Source: Dinoroseobacter sp049800835
GTDB taxonomy: Bacteria > Pseudomonadota > Alphaproteobacteria > Rhodobacterales > Rhodobacteraceae
Length of the DNA stretch: 64,000 bases
Direction of reading: 5' to 3'
NCBI RefSeq assembly: GCF_049800835.1
Contig: NZ_JBNAFU010000001.1
Location: 682,001-746,000, forward strand
Shown here: positions 1 through 8,603 of the stretch, in pieces
Numbering within the stretch: position 1 is the first letter of the stretch
Layout of the letters: the number at the start of each line of letters is the position of its first letter
Notes under the pieces: generated by a model
What the model was told of the DNA's origin: nothing
The model's input: only the letters and a program-made list of their open reading frames with translations
Database searches by the model: none
Translations under genes and position numbers: made by a program

Positions 1-1239
1 CGCACGACCTATGGCAACGTGCCGGGCGCGTCCCTGCTGGACTGGCCCATCGATGCCGAGGAGATGGCACCGTGGTACGCAGCGGCCGAGGACAAGATGC
101 ATGTGACCCGCACCGGGGATCGGCCCGGGCTGCCCGGCAACAACAACTTCAAGGTGTTCGAGGCGGGCGCGAAGGCGCTTGGCTATCAGGACGTGCACAC
201 GGGGCGCATGGCGATCAAGAGCCAGGACGGCCCGGACGGCACGCCGTGCCAGCAGATGGGGTTCTGTTTCCAGGGCTGCAAGGTCGCGGCCAAGTGGTCG
301 CCCAGCTATGACGAGATCCCCAAAGCACTGGACACCGACAATTACGAGCTGCGCACGCAGGCGCATGTTCTGAAGATCGAGCATGACGACACGGGCAAGG
401 TTGCCGGCGTGCTCTATGCCGATGCCGAGGGCAACCAGCACCTGCAGAAAGCGCGGGTTGTGGCGGTGGCGGGCAACTCCATCGAAAGCCCGCGTCTGCT
501 GCTGAACTCGGCCTCGTCGATGTTCCCCGATGGTCTGGCGAACTCCTCGGGTCAGGTCGGGCGCAACTACATGCGGCATATGACGGCTTCCGTCTATGCG
601 GTGTTCGACAAGCCGGTACGCATGTGGCGCGGCACGACCATGGCAGGCATCATCACCGACGAGGCGCGGCATGATCCGTCACGCGGTTTCGTCGGCGGCT
701 ACGAGATGGAGACGCTGAGCCTCGGCCTGCCCTTCATGGCGGCCTTCCTCGATCCCGGCGCGTGGGGGCGTGAGTTCACCGCGGCCCTTGATGGCTATGA
801 GAACATGGCCGGGATGTGGCTGGTGGGTGAGGACATGCCGCAGGAAACCAACCGCGTCACGCTCAATACGGACGTGCTGGACCAGTACGGGCTGCCGGCG
901 CCGAACGTGCATTTCGATGATCACCCCAATGACATTGCGATGCGCAATCACGCGTGGCAGCAGGGTCAGGCGGTTTACGAGGCTGTGGGCGCGACCCGTA
1001 CCTTCCCCACGCCGCCCTACCCCAGCACGCACAACCTCGGCACCAACCGGATGTCCGAGAGCGCGCGCGACGGTGTGGTGAACAAGTGGGGGCAGACCCA
1101 CGACATCGCGAACCTGTTCATCTCGGACGGCTCGCAATTCACCACCGGGGCGGCTGAGAACCCGACGCTGACTATCGTGGCGCTGGCGATGCGGCAGGCC
1201 GACCACATTGCCCGCGAAATGGCGGCGCAGAACATCTGA
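1..1239 (+). CDS. GMC family oxidoreductase, C-terminal part (5' end outside window)
   Basis: The reading frame is open from the first base, so the gene begins upstream and its FAD-binding N terminus is missing. The visible part has the GMC C-terminal signature: an STHNLGTNRMS stretch with the likely active-site His, followed by FISDGSQFTTGAAENPTLTI, the usual GMC C-terminal NPT segment that closes the FAD site. It resembles the flavoprotein subunit of gluconate 2-dehydrogenase-type enzymes, which oxidise sugars or polyols. The substrate cannot be read from this fragment. A hairpin terminator follows the stop codon. Confidence 0.85.
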   Translation, partial: RTTYGNVPGASLLDWPIDAEEMAPWYAAAEDKMHVTRTGDRPGLPGNNNFKVFEAGAKALGYQDVHTGRMAIKSQDGPDGTPCQQMGFCFQGCKVAAKWSPSYDEIPKALDTDNYELRTQAHVLKIEHDDTGKVAGVLYADAEGNQHLQKARVVAVAGNSIESPRLLLNSASSMFPDGLANSSGQVGRNYMRHMTASVYAVFDKPVRMWRGTTMAGIITDEARHDPSRGFVGGYEMETLSLGLPFMAAFLDPGAWGREFTAALDGYENMAGMWLVGEDMPQETNRVTLNTDVLDQYGLPAPNVHFDDHPNDIAMRNHAWQQGQAVYEAVGATRTFPTPPYPSTHNLGTNRMSESARDGVVNKWGQTHDIANLFISDGSQFTTGAAENPTLTIVALAMRQADHIAREMAAQNI

Positions 1240-1259
1240 TCCGCGATACGCGAATTGGG

Positions 1260-1287
1260 GGGCTGCGCGGAGACGCGTGGCCCTTTT
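1260..1287 (+). terminator. Rho-independent terminator after the GMC gene
   Basis: A 10-bp stem (GGGCTGCGCG with CGCGTGGCCC, two G-U pairs), a GAGA loop and four Ts lie 20 bases after the GMC stop codon. Confidence 0.6.
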
Positions 1288-1425
1288 CTCGTGAGGTTCG
1301 TTGCGCAGAACTAAAGGTCGGCGCTGCAGTCATCCTATTCGTTGGTCAGCTTTGAGAACAGAAGCTGACTTGCAGATTGGCAACTGCATTGTCATTTGTG
1401 CTAGAGGATTGGCAACATTAACCAA

Positions 1426-1773
1426 GTGAACGCACAAGTTATGATGGAGCCCGGAAAGAACATCGCGATCAAGGTTCCATTGCATAAGTGGGATGAGACA
1501 GTGGCATTCTATCGCGACCGTGTAGGTCTTGAGGTCGCTAGAGAGCTTTCGAACAGCACTGGGTTTGTATTCGGAAACATGACCTTGTGGATCGACAAGG
1601 TTGAGAAGCAAAGCCAGGTCGATGTCTGGCTGGAGCTGTTCTCGGATGATCCAGATGGCGCTCTTGAGGCACTTGGCAGCCCAAAGAGAGACGAACTTGA
1701 AGCACTCGACGACGTAAACGGTCATTGGACATCTGACCCTGCAGGCGTGGTTCTGTTGGTTCGGAACGAGTAA
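1426..1773 (+). CDS. VOC (glyoxalase/bleomycin-resistance fold) protein
   Basis: This is a 115-residue protein with a single VOC-like module: an N-terminal IKVPLHKWDETVAFYRDRVGLEV segment (helix then FYRD.LG), then a strand-rich FVFGNMTLWIDKVE and a C-terminal WTSDPAGVVLLVR strand. Family members are dioxygenases, lyases or drug-binding proteins. The metal ligands are not clear, so no activity is assigned. The GTG at 1426 gives the longest form. An ATG at 1441 (MMEPGKN) would remove five residues and is about as likely. It stands alone, and its base composition is slightly AT-richer than its neighbours. Confidence 0.65.
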   Translation: MNAQVMMEPGKNIAIKVPLHKWDETVAFYRDRVGLEVARELSNSTGFVFGNMTLWIDKVEKQSQVDVWLELFSDDPDGALEALGSPKRDELEALDDVNGHWTSDPAGVVLLVRNE

Positions 1774-1941
1774 TTCTGACCAGGTAGGTTTGGGCTCACA
1801 TCCGACATCCGCTGCGGCAGTGCCTGCAAGAGACTCAGAGACCACGAGCGCGCCTTTTTCTGCCCCGTCGACTGTGCTCGCTTGACCGCCGCTCAGGCAT
1901 TGCCAAGGATGCGCGCGACCCGAGCCCAAGAAAGAGCACCC

Positions 1942-2481
1942 ATGACCCCTCGCAAGACCGTTCAGGACTACATCCGCACGATCCCCGACTTTCCCCATGA
2001 GGGCATCATGTTTCGCGATGTGACCACCTTGTTCCTTGATCCACGCGGGTTTCGGATTGCGATCGACAGTCTGCTCGATCCGTTCGTCGGCGTGCAGATC
2101 GACAAGGTCGCCGGGCTGGAGGCGCGGGGGTTCATCCTCGGCGGGGCGGTGGCGCACCAGTTGAGCGTCGGCTTCGTGCCGATCCGCAAGAAGGGCAAGC
2201 TGCCGGGCAAGACCATCGAACAGGACTACGCGCTGGAATATGGCGAGGCCACGGTGGAGGTGCATGACGACTGCCTGCAGCCCGGGGAGCGGGTGCTGTT
2301 GGTTGACGATCTGCTGGCCACGGGCGGCACGGCACGCGCTGGCATCCAGTTGATCGAACGGCTTGGCGCGCAGGTCATTGGCTGCGCCTTTGTCGTGGAT
2401 CTGCCGGAGCTTGGCGGGCGCAAATTGCTGGCGGATATGGACATGAACATTCATACCCTGACCGATTTCGCCGGGGCGTGA
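1942..2481 (+). CDS. apt: Adenine phosphoribosyltransferase
   Basis: This enzyme converts adenine and PRPP to AMP in purine salvage in the cytosol. The 179-residue protein has the typical N terminus (VQDYIRTIPDFPHEGIMFRDVTTL), the GLEARGFILGGAVA loop and the PRPP-binding motif VLLVDDLLATGGTA around residues 121-134. The length is standard for bacterial Apt. The ATG at 1942 is preferred over upstream TTG 1882 because it follows AAGAAAGAG and starts at the family's normal N terminus. A strong terminator lies about 110 bases downstream. Confidence 0.95.
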   Translation: MTPRKTVQDYIRTIPDFPHEGIMFRDVTTLFLDPRGFRIAIDSLLDPFVGVQIDKVAGLEARGFILGGAVAHQLSVGFVPIRKKGKLPGKTIEQDYALEYGEATVEVHDDCLQPGERVLLVDDLLATGGTARAGIQLIERLGAQVIGCAFVVDLPELGGRKLLADMDMNIHTLTDFAGA

Positions 2482-2589
2482 GGGCGACATGCCCCGGTTT
2501 TTTCATAAATCCTAACGATTTGATAACGAGTCCTCCGCTAGGGTGAGTCTTGTCGATGCAGCGATCGACAGGTTTCCCTAAGGTGGACT

Positions 2590-2626
2590 GACCCGGCAGG
2601 CCATGCGCCATGTCGGGTCTTTTTTT
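2590..2626 (+). terminator. Rho-independent terminator for apt
   Basis: A 9-bp stem (GACCCGGCA with TGTCGGGTC, one G-U pair) is followed by seven Ts. It lies between convergent apt and opgH and, judged by the T tract, acts on the + strand. Confidence 0.8.
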
Positions 2627-2671
2627 CCGAAACGATATCAAATAGATAAACCCGAAAGCGCACGCGCCGGT

Positions 2672-4510
2672 TCAGGCGATGTCCGGTTCGGGCTGAAGGA
2701 CAGATACGGGATCTGGCTGCGTCCGGTCCTCCGGAATGTCAAAAAGATGCCGGTCGATGGACCACTGGCTGACACCGGGCAAGGTCGTGACCACGGCGAG
2801 TGGGATTGCGAAGCTGAGTGCAAAGAGCATCGGGCCACCAAAGACCAAAGCCCAGGGCGCCAGCGCTGCCAACCACGCGGTAAGGGCAAGGCCCGCGAGC
2901 GTCTGGGGCCAGAGCACGCGTGCCGCCTCCGCCCATTCCAGCCGGGCGCGGCTGCGTTGCTGGGCATCCCACCCGACCCGCTTGTTGAACGCGAGGCCAA
3001 CGAGGAACTGCGTCAGACCGAACGCCACGATGGGCGCCATTACCATCGAAACGGCGATCTCGGAAAGCCCGCTGATCACCACCTGCCTGCGCCCGCCATA
3101 GGAGGCCGCCCGGTCGTCATCGGCGAGCACCTGCGCGAGCCCCATGAGTTTGGGCATCAGGTTCAGCGTCATGATCACCGCAAAAAGGCCGATACCGAAC
3201 CACACCGGCGCGCCGACGAACTGGGCAGGCATCGCCGCAAGGCTGGCCCCGAGCAGTGCAAACAGCATCCAGGCCGGGGCCGCGACATACATCTGGATCG
3301 CCAGATAAAGCTGGATCCGGCTGAGCGGCGCGAGGTCGGGCAGGTTCAGCATCCGCAGATACTGCATGTTGCCATTGCACCAGCGCAGTTCCCGACGGAT
3401 GAAGTCGGCGAGGCTTGGCGGGTTTTCTTCGTGGCTTTCGCTTTCTTCGGCCAGCACGCGCGCCTCGAACCCGGCTCGGCGCATCAAGGCGGCCTCGAGC
3501 TGGTCATGGCTCAGGATATGGCCTGACAGCGGACCCTTGCCCGGCAGTTCGGGCAACATGCAATGGGCGTGGAACGGGGCCGTGCGGATCAGGATGTTGT
3601 GGCCCCAGTTCGGCCCGCAATCGGCAAGCCACCATGCGGACCCAAGGGTGTAGGACCGCATTCCGTGGCGCATGCCGAACTGGAACGCGCGGGTGAAAAA
3701 GGTGCGCGACGGCAAACCGGTCACGAGGCTCTGAAGCATGCCGACCTCGGGCGATGCCTCCATCACGCGCACAAGGCGCAAAACCGTGTCGGCCCCCATG
3801 ACGCTGTCGGCGTCCAACGGCAGGAAGAAGTCATACTCCGCCCCGCATCGGTCGAGGAATTCCGCGATGTTCCCGGCCTTGTAGCCTGCATTGTCCGTGC
3901 GGCGGCGGTAGTGGATGGCCACGCCCGGGGATGTCAGGCGCCACTGGGCAACGCCCGCCTCCTCGCGCAGCGCAACCGCATCCTGATCCGTGTCGCTGAG
4001 CAGATGATAGTCGAAATGCGCGGCCCACGGGGTGCGGGACAGCTCCTTTTGCAAGCCGCGCAGACGCGCGATCGAGGCCATCGGGTCTTCGTTGCGCAGC
4101 GGCATGACAATGGCGATGCGCGTGGTGATCGGCTCCCGCCCGGTGATGCGGGCCAGTGCGGGGGTCACGGCCATCGCCGCCCCTGCCCCGTGCCGCCGGT
4201 CCAGGATGAGCCCGATGACGCTGTTCCACAGCCCGATGGACAGCCACGGCAAGGTCAGCGCATAGGCCGCAAGCATCGCCCACTCGATCCAGATCAGGCC
4301 GCCATAGGACAGAAAAGTCGCCATCGCCGCGAACAGGGCGCCGACCGTCAGCAGGTTCAGCCCCAATACCAGGCGCCGCCGCCGCCGGATTGTCTGAGGG
4401 CCGGGTTCAGGGGGAATGACAGGTGTCGATGGGTGGTCCACCGCCGCTGGGTCTTGGTCGTTCCGGTCGTCCACGACCACTCCGGTCGGCACCTTCAATA
4501 CTTCGTTCAC
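2672..4510 (-). CDS. opgH: Glucans biosynthesis glucosyltransferase H (OpgH/MdoH)
   Basis: This is an inner-membrane family 2 glycosyltransferase that extends the beta-glucan backbone of osmoregulated periplasmic glucans from UDP-glucose. The 612-residue protein has two N-terminal TM segments (residues ~45-100), then a cytoplasmic catalytic domain with IAIVMPLRNED, the nucleotide-binding DADSVMG motif, and RRELRWCNGN (the Q/R..RW-type motif), then several C-terminal TM segments. It is shorter than the 847-residue E. coli protein, mainly at the N terminus, as is common in alphaproteobacteria. The usual partner opgG is not adjacent in this window. Confidence 0.9.
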   Translation of the reverse strand: MNEVLKVPTGVVVDDRNDQDPAAVDHPSTPVIPPEPGPQTIRRRRRLVLGLNLLTVGALFAAMATFLSYGGLIWIEWAMLAAYALTLPWLSIGLWNSVIGLILDRRHGAGAAMAVTPALARITGREPITTRIAIVMPLRNEDPMASIARLRGLQKELSRTPWAAHFDYHLLSDTDQDAVALREEAGVAQWRLTSPGVAIHYRRRTDNAGYKAGNIAEFLDRCGAEYDFFLPLDADSVMGADTVLRLVRVMEASPEVGMLQSLVTGLPSRTFFTRAFQFGMRHGMRSYTLGSAWWLADCGPNWGHNILIRTAPFHAHCMLPELPGKGPLSGHILSHDQLEAALMRRAGFEARVLAEESESHEENPPSLADFIRRELRWCNGNMQYLRMLNLPDLAPLSRIQLYLAIQMYVAAPAWMLFALLGASLAAMPAQFVGAPVWFGIGLFAVIMTLNLMPKLMGLAQVLADDDRAASYGGRRQVVISGLSEIAVSMVMAPIVAFGLTQFLVGLAFNKRVGWDAQQRSRARLEWAEAARVLWPQTLAGLALTAWLAALAPWALVFGGPMLFALSFAIPLAVVTTLPGVSQWSIDRHLFDIPEDRTQPDPVSVLQPEPDIA

Positions 4511-4626
4511 CGATCCACTCCGTCAATCGTGCTATGCCCAGACATGGCGGGTCGCCTGCCGAGGTCCATTAACAAATGTGTGTAAAACCAATGGAGAAGC
4601 AGGTTCCTGCCGCCATTCGCACATAT

Positions 4627-4654
4627 TTGCCTAAAATTTGGGCAGAGATATAAT
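4627..4654 (+). promoter_or_regulatory. Possible sigma70 promoter
   Basis: TTGCCT (4627-4632) and a perfect TATAAT (4649-4654) are separated by 16 bases. It reads toward icd but lies about 360 bases upstream of it, so a long leader would be needed. This is inferred from consensus match only. Confidence 0.35.
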
Positions 4655-4907
4655 TTTGTGCCCCCAGTCCCACCGCGCCAGATAACATCGACACCCGACC
4701 TCTCCCAGTCCAAAAGTCACGGCTGGCCCGTCACCCGCGGGAAGTCACCCATGGGCCCGCGCAGCACGCGCGGTTTCTTGCCGCTTCTTGTGATGGTGAT
4801 ACGCTTTGCCGCCCGCATTTATTCCCACCCGCGACATTGCGACCCTGCCTTTGTCGTGATTGCCCCGTTGATCTGCGCGGAGGCTTGGTTTAGGCGGTGC
4901 AGGAGAG

Positions 4908-4929
4908 TTCGTATACCACGGTGTACGAA
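4908..4929. promoter_or_regulatory. 22-bp palindrome, candidate operator of icd
   Basis: The left arm TTCGTATACC and right arm GGTGTACGAA form a near-perfect dyad (one mismatched pair in each 10-base arm, two-base centre). It ends 83 bases before the icd start codon. The size and symmetry suit a dimeric repressor (LacI/GntR class). The regulator is unknown. Confidence 0.45.
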
Positions 4930-5011
4930 GATGCCTCACTCAGATTCGCCCAAGCTCCCTCACCGCATTCGAGGGGGCGTCGCATGACCACCGGCAGAAG
5001 GTACAACACGC

Positions 5012-7234
5012 ATGGCTGACCAATCCAACCCGGACATCATCTACACTATCGTCGACGAAGCCCCTGAACTGGCGAGCGGGTCACTGCTGCCGATCATCCG
5101 GTCCTTTGCGGGTGCTGCGGGTGTGAGCGTGGGCACGAAGGACATCTCGCTTGCCGGGCGTATCCTCGCGACCTTCCCCGAATACCTGACCGAGGCGCAG
5201 CGGCAATCGGATGATCTGGCCGAACTGGGCGAGCTGGTGAAGACCTCGGGCGCGAACGTGATCAAGCTGCCCAACATCTCGGCTTCGGTGCCGCAGCTGG
5301 TGGCGGCGGTCAAGGAATTGCAGGGCCAGGGCTACGCGCTGCCCGACTATCCGGAGGCCCCTGCCACGGACGAGGAAAAAGCCGTGCGCGCCAAGTATGA
5401 CGGGATCAAGGGATCGGCCGTGAACCCGGTCCTGCGCGAAGGCAACTCGGACCGGCGTGCGGCTGCGGCGGTCAAGAACTTCGCCCAGAAGAACCCGCAC
5501 CGCATGGGCAAGTGGATGGCTGACAGCAAGACCAAGGTGTCGTCGATGCAGGGCAATGACTTCTATGCCAACGAGGTGTCGGCCACGCTCAGCGCGGCGC
5601 AGGCAGGGGCCGCGAAGATCGAGTTTGTCGGCAAGGACGGGACGACCACGGTTCTGAAGGACAGCTGGCCGCTGGACGAAGGCACGGTTGTTGATGCGAC
5701 CTTCATGTCGGCCAAGGCGCTGTCGGCGTTTCTGGCCGAGCAGATCGACGCGACGAAGGCCGAAGGAACGCTTTTCTCGCTGCACCTGAAGGCGACGATG
5801 ATGAAGGTCTCGGACCCGATCATCTTCGGCCAAGGGGTCAAGGCCTGGCTCGCACCGGTCTTTGAAAAGCACGGCGATGCGCTGGCCGCGGCAGGGGTGA
5901 ACCCGAACTCCGGACTGGGCGATGTCCTGGCGCGGATCGCGGAGATGCCGAACGCGGCAGAGATCCAGGCCGAGATCGACGAGCTGACCGCCGCGCGCCC
6001 GCCGATGTACATGGTGAATTCCGACAAGGGCATCACCAACCTGCACGTCCCGTCGGACGTGATCATCGATGCCTCCATGCCCGCGCTGATCCGGGCCGGT
6101 GGCAAGGGCTGGGGCCCGGATGGCAACGAGGGCGACACGAACTGCGTGATCCCCGATAATTGCTATGCCGGTGTCTATGACGAGGCTGTCGAGTTTTTCA
6201 AGGCGAATGGCGCGCTCGACCCGACAACGGCCGGCACGGTGCAGAACCTCGGCCTGATGGCGCAGAAAGCCGAAGAGTACGGCTCGCACCCGACAACCTT
6301 CGAGGCCCCCGCCGATGGCACGATCCGGCTGGTGCTCGCCAATGGCGAGACGCTGCATTCCCACGAGGTGGAGGCCGGCGACATCTGGCGTGCCTGCACC
6401 GTCAAGAAAGCCCCGATCGAGAACTGGATCCAGTTGGCGCTGGACCGGCAGCGCCTGACCGGTCTGCGCGCGATCTTCTGGCTCGATGCCAACCGGGCGC
6501 ACGATGCCGAGCTGATCAAGTACGTCCAGCCCGCGCTGGAGGCCGCCGGTGTGGCCGACAAGTTCGAGATCATGGCCCCGCGTGAAGCGACCCGCGCCTC
6601 GCTGGAGACGATCACGGCGGGCGACAGCACCATCGCGATCACCGGCAACGTGCTGCGCGATTACCTGACCGACCTGTTCCCGATCCTCGAACTGGGCACC
6701 TCCGCAAAGATGCTTTCTATCGTCAAGCTGATGAACGGTGGCGGTCTGTTCGAAACCGGCGCGGGCGGATCCGCGCCCAAGCACGTGGAGCAACTGGTCG
6801 AGGAAAACCACCTGCGCTGGGACTCCATGGGGGAATTCTGTGCCCTGGGCGAAAGCCTGAAGTTCCTGGCCGATGCGAAGGGCAATGCAAAGGCAGGCGT
6901 TCTGGGCTCTGCCGCCGAAGTCGCAACACAAGGCATTCTCGACTACAATCGGTCGCCTTCGCGTCGCGTCGGCGAACCGGACAACCGCGACAGCCACTAT
7001 TGGTTCGCGCTTTACTGGGCCAAGGCGCTGGCCGAGCAGACCGACGATGCCGAGCTGGCCGCACATTTCGCACCGATTGCCGAGCAGCTTGAGGTCAAGC
7101 AACCCGAGATTCTCGCGGAACTGTCGAGCGCCCAGGGACACCCGGCCGATCTGGGCGGGTACTTTCACCCGGAGCGGTCGAAAGTGGCGCACACCATGCG
7201 CCCCAGCGAGACGCTAAACAGTATTATCGGCTAG
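5012..7234 (+). CDS. icd: NADP-dependent isocitrate dehydrogenase, monomeric type
   Basis: This TCA-cycle enzyme converts isocitrate and NADP+ to 2-oxoglutarate, CO2 and NADPH. The 740-residue length and sequence match the monomeric IDH-II family, not the ~410-residue homodimeric one. Recognisable family segments are the N-terminal DIIYTIVDEAPELA, the LPNISASVPQL region, SDKGITNLHVPSDVIIDASMPA in the middle, and FWLDANRAHDAELI near the NADP site. The ATG at 5012 opens MADQSNPDIIYT, as in family members. A candidate operator lies 83 bases upstream and a strong hairpin follows the stop. Confidence 0.96.
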   Translation: MADQSNPDIIYTIVDEAPELASGSLLPIIRSFAGAAGVSVGTKDISLAGRILATFPEYLTEAQRQSDDLAELGELVKTSGANVIKLPNISASVPQLVAAVKELQGQGYALPDYPEAPATDEEKAVRAKYDGIKGSAVNPVLREGNSDRRAAAAVKNFAQKNPHRMGKWMADSKTKVSSMQGNDFYANEVSATLSAAQAGAAKIEFVGKDGTTTVLKDSWPLDEGTVVDATFMSAKALSAFLAEQIDATKAEGTLFSLHLKATMMKVSDPIIFGQGVKAWLAPVFEKHGDALAAAGVNPNSGLGDVLARIAEMPNAAEIQAEIDELTAARPPMYMVNSDKGITNLHVPSDVIIDASMPALIRAGGKGWGPDGNEGDTNCVIPDNCYAGVYDEAVEFFKANGALDPTTAGTVQNLGLMAQKAEEYGSHPTTFEAPADGTIRLVLANGETLHSHEVEAGDIWRACTVKKAPIENWIQLALDRQRLTGLRAIFWLDANRAHDAELIKYVQPALEAAGVADKFEIMAPREATRASLETITAGDSTIAITGNVLRDYLTDLFPILELGTSAKMLSIVKLMNGGGLFETGAGGSAPKHVEQLVEENHLRWDSMGEFCALGESLKFLADAKGNAKAGVLGSAAEVATQGILDYNRSPSRRVGEPDNRDSHYWFALYWAKALAEQTDDAELAAHFAPIAEQLEVKQPEILAELSSAQGHPADLGGYFHPERSKVAHTMRPSETLNSIIG

Positions 7235-7259
7235 CGCCTTACTGTTTTCAAAGAAGAAC

Positions 7260-7287
7260 CAATCGCCGCCTTTTCGGGCGGCGATTG
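7260..7287. terminator. Strong hairpin after icd
   Basis: A perfect 11-bp stem (CAATCGCCGCC with GGCGGCGATTG) with a six-base loop lies 25 bases after the icd stop. There is no T tract downstream, so it may act as a weak terminator or as an RNA 3'-end stabiliser. Confidence 0.55.
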
Positions 7288-7364
7288 CGCGTCACAGGCT
7301 TGTGAATGTGGCTGAATCCGGATACGGATCCGGCTAGAATGTGTTTGTAACAAGTGAGATCGTG

Positions 7365-8057
7365 ATGACACCGATTACCCGGGTATTATCCGTTGCTGCG
7401 CTGAGCACCGCGTTTGCGGGCAGCGCATTCGCGGCAACCGTCGACGTTGAAAAGCAGTACAAGAGCGCCTTCGGCACGCCGAACTGGAGCGTTGCCACCT
7501 CGTTCGTCGCCAACGGCACAACGGTCAAGAATGTCGGCGCGGGCGTGTTCCGCCTGAAAGGCACCTACGACGACGGCAGCATGTCGACCTTCCTCGCGTT
7601 CTGCCTGCAACCGCTGGAGACGTTGACACTGCCCAAGACCCACACCATCGCAACCTCGCTGGATGCAGGTGTTCTGAACAACCTTTATGCGCTTGCTTCC
7701 AACGCATGGACCCTCGTCAAGGACGCCAAGAGTGCGGCGGCCTTCCAGATGGCCGCTTGGGAACTGACCACGGATGATGGCGATTTCGACATCGATGCGG
7801 GCAACTTCAAGATCATCGCCGATACCACGGCGTCCAACAACGCCGAAGCGAAGGCCCAGATGTGGCTGGACAACATCCAGTCCGACTTCTGGAAGGCGGG
7901 CGGCGATACGTTCGAGATTTACAGCGCCAAAGGCACGCAGGACCTGTTGACCAACCTCACACCCGTGCCGGTTCCGGCGTCAGGACTGATGCTGCTGGGC
8001 GGCCTGGCCTTGGCCGGTGGCGTGGCCCGCCGCAAGACGGCGCGCAAAGACGCCTGA
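7365..8057 (+). CDS. Exported protein with VPLPA-CTERM-like sorting signal
   Basis: This is a 230-residue surface or exported protein of unknown function. The N terminus MTPITRVLSVAALSTAFAGSAFA is a clear Sec signal peptide with cleavage after AFA. The C terminus has the tripartite sorting signal VPVPASGLMLLGGLALAGG then ARRKTARK (motif, TM helix, basic tail), the VPLPA-CTERM variant of PEP-CTERM typical of Rhodobacterales. This is known to be processed by an exosortase, and none is visible here. The middle part (FLAFCLQPLETLTLP, AAFQMAAWELTTDD) matches the general look of such secreted proteins. ATG 7365 is chosen because the signal peptide starts there. A frame extension to 7341 is possible. 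Confidence 0.8.
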   Translation: MTPITRVLSVAALSTAFAGSAFAATVDVEKQYKSAFGTPNWSVATSFVANGTTVKNVGAGVFRLKGTYDDGSMSTFLAFCLQPLETLTLPKTHTIATSLDAGVLNNLYALASNAWTLVKDAKSAAAFQMAAWELTTDDGDFDIDAGNFKIIADTTASNNAEAKAQMWLDNIQSDFWKAGGDTFEIYSAKGTQDLLTNLTPVPVPASGLMLLGGLALAGGVARRKTARKDA

Positions 8058-8111
8058 GCCCCAGCCGCCTGATCTGACCACGGGTGGGCGCGACACCCCT
8101 GAAAAACAGCA

Positions 8112-8141
8112 AAAGCCGCCGGAGCACCCGGCGGCTTTTTC
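8112..8141. terminator. Bidirectional terminator
   Basis: A perfect 11-bp stem (AAAGCCGCCGG with CCGGCGGCTTT), an AGCAC loop, and A/T tracts on both sides lie between the convergent sorted-protein and RidA genes, so it can serve both. Confidence 0.85.
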
Positions 8142-8174
8142 ATCTGGATCACGCGCTGCAAGACTGCGCCTGTG

Positions 8175-8558
8175 CTAGCCGGATATGGCAGCGACCGCTT
8201 CGACCTCGACCGTGGCGCCAAGGGGTAATTGGGCCACCGCAACGCAGGACCGTGCCGGTTTGTGCTCCCCGAAGAACTCCGCATAGACAACATTCACAGC
8301 GGCGAAGTCAGCCATGTCGGTCAGGAACACCACCGTTTTCAGCACGTCGGTTTTTCCGGCCCCTGCCGCTGCAAGCACCTTTTCGAGGTTCGAGAGCGCC
8401 TTGCGCGCTTGTGCAGCCGCATCCCCGCCCAGAAACACGCCGCTTTCGTCGAGCGCCAGACAGCCCGAGCAATAGACAACGCCACCGTGACGGCTGGCAT
8501 GGCTATAGGGTCCGACGGCGGGCGGGGCCTCGGCGGCGGTGATCAGTTCAACGCTCAT
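8175..8558 (-). CDS. RidA family (YjgF/YER057c/UK114) protein
   Basis: This 127-residue protein has the RidA fold: VGPYSHASRHGGVVYCSGCLALDE near the N terminus and the C-terminal PARSCVAVAQLPLGATVEVEAVA strand, which carries the conserved Arg that binds the carboxylate of imine intermediates. RidA members hydrolyse reactive enamines/imines released by PLP enzymes. That fits the context, since the upstream gene on the same strand, 45 bases away, encodes a PLP-dependent DegT-type enzyme. It ends at the shared terminator. Confidence 0.88.
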   Translation of the reverse strand: MSVELITAAEAPPAVGPYSHASRHGGVVYCSGCLALDESGVFLGGDAAAQARKALSNLEKVLAAAGAGKTDVLKTVVFLTDMADFAAVNVVYAEFFGEHKPARSCVAVAQLPLGATVEVEAVAAISG

Positions 8559-8603
8559 TTGGGTTCCTTCGATTGACAGCGGGCAGGCCGCACAAGGGCT
8601 GGG

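Larger units (their letters stand above)
4511..5011. other. Intergenic region between divergent opgH and icd
   Basis: There are 501 bases without a convincing gene. A 109-codon frame inside it has poor, Pro/Arg-rich composition and is not called. The region holds a sigma70-like promoter candidate near 4627 and a strong palindrome near 4908, described separately. It probably carries the promoters of both flanking genes. Confidence 0.6.

Noticed and set aside
3563..4585. 340-codon frame opposite opgH
   Set aside because: Antisense shadow; rich in Gln/Arg/Gly/His with no recognisable fold.
4658..4987. 109-codon frame upstream of icd
   Set aside because: It crosses the promoter region and palindrome, and its composition (Pro/Arg/Ser-rich) is unlike that of neighbouring proteins.
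5081..7192. 703-codon open frame antisense to icd
   Set aside because: It mirrors the high-GC third-position bias of icd, has no family resemblance, and icd itself is certain.
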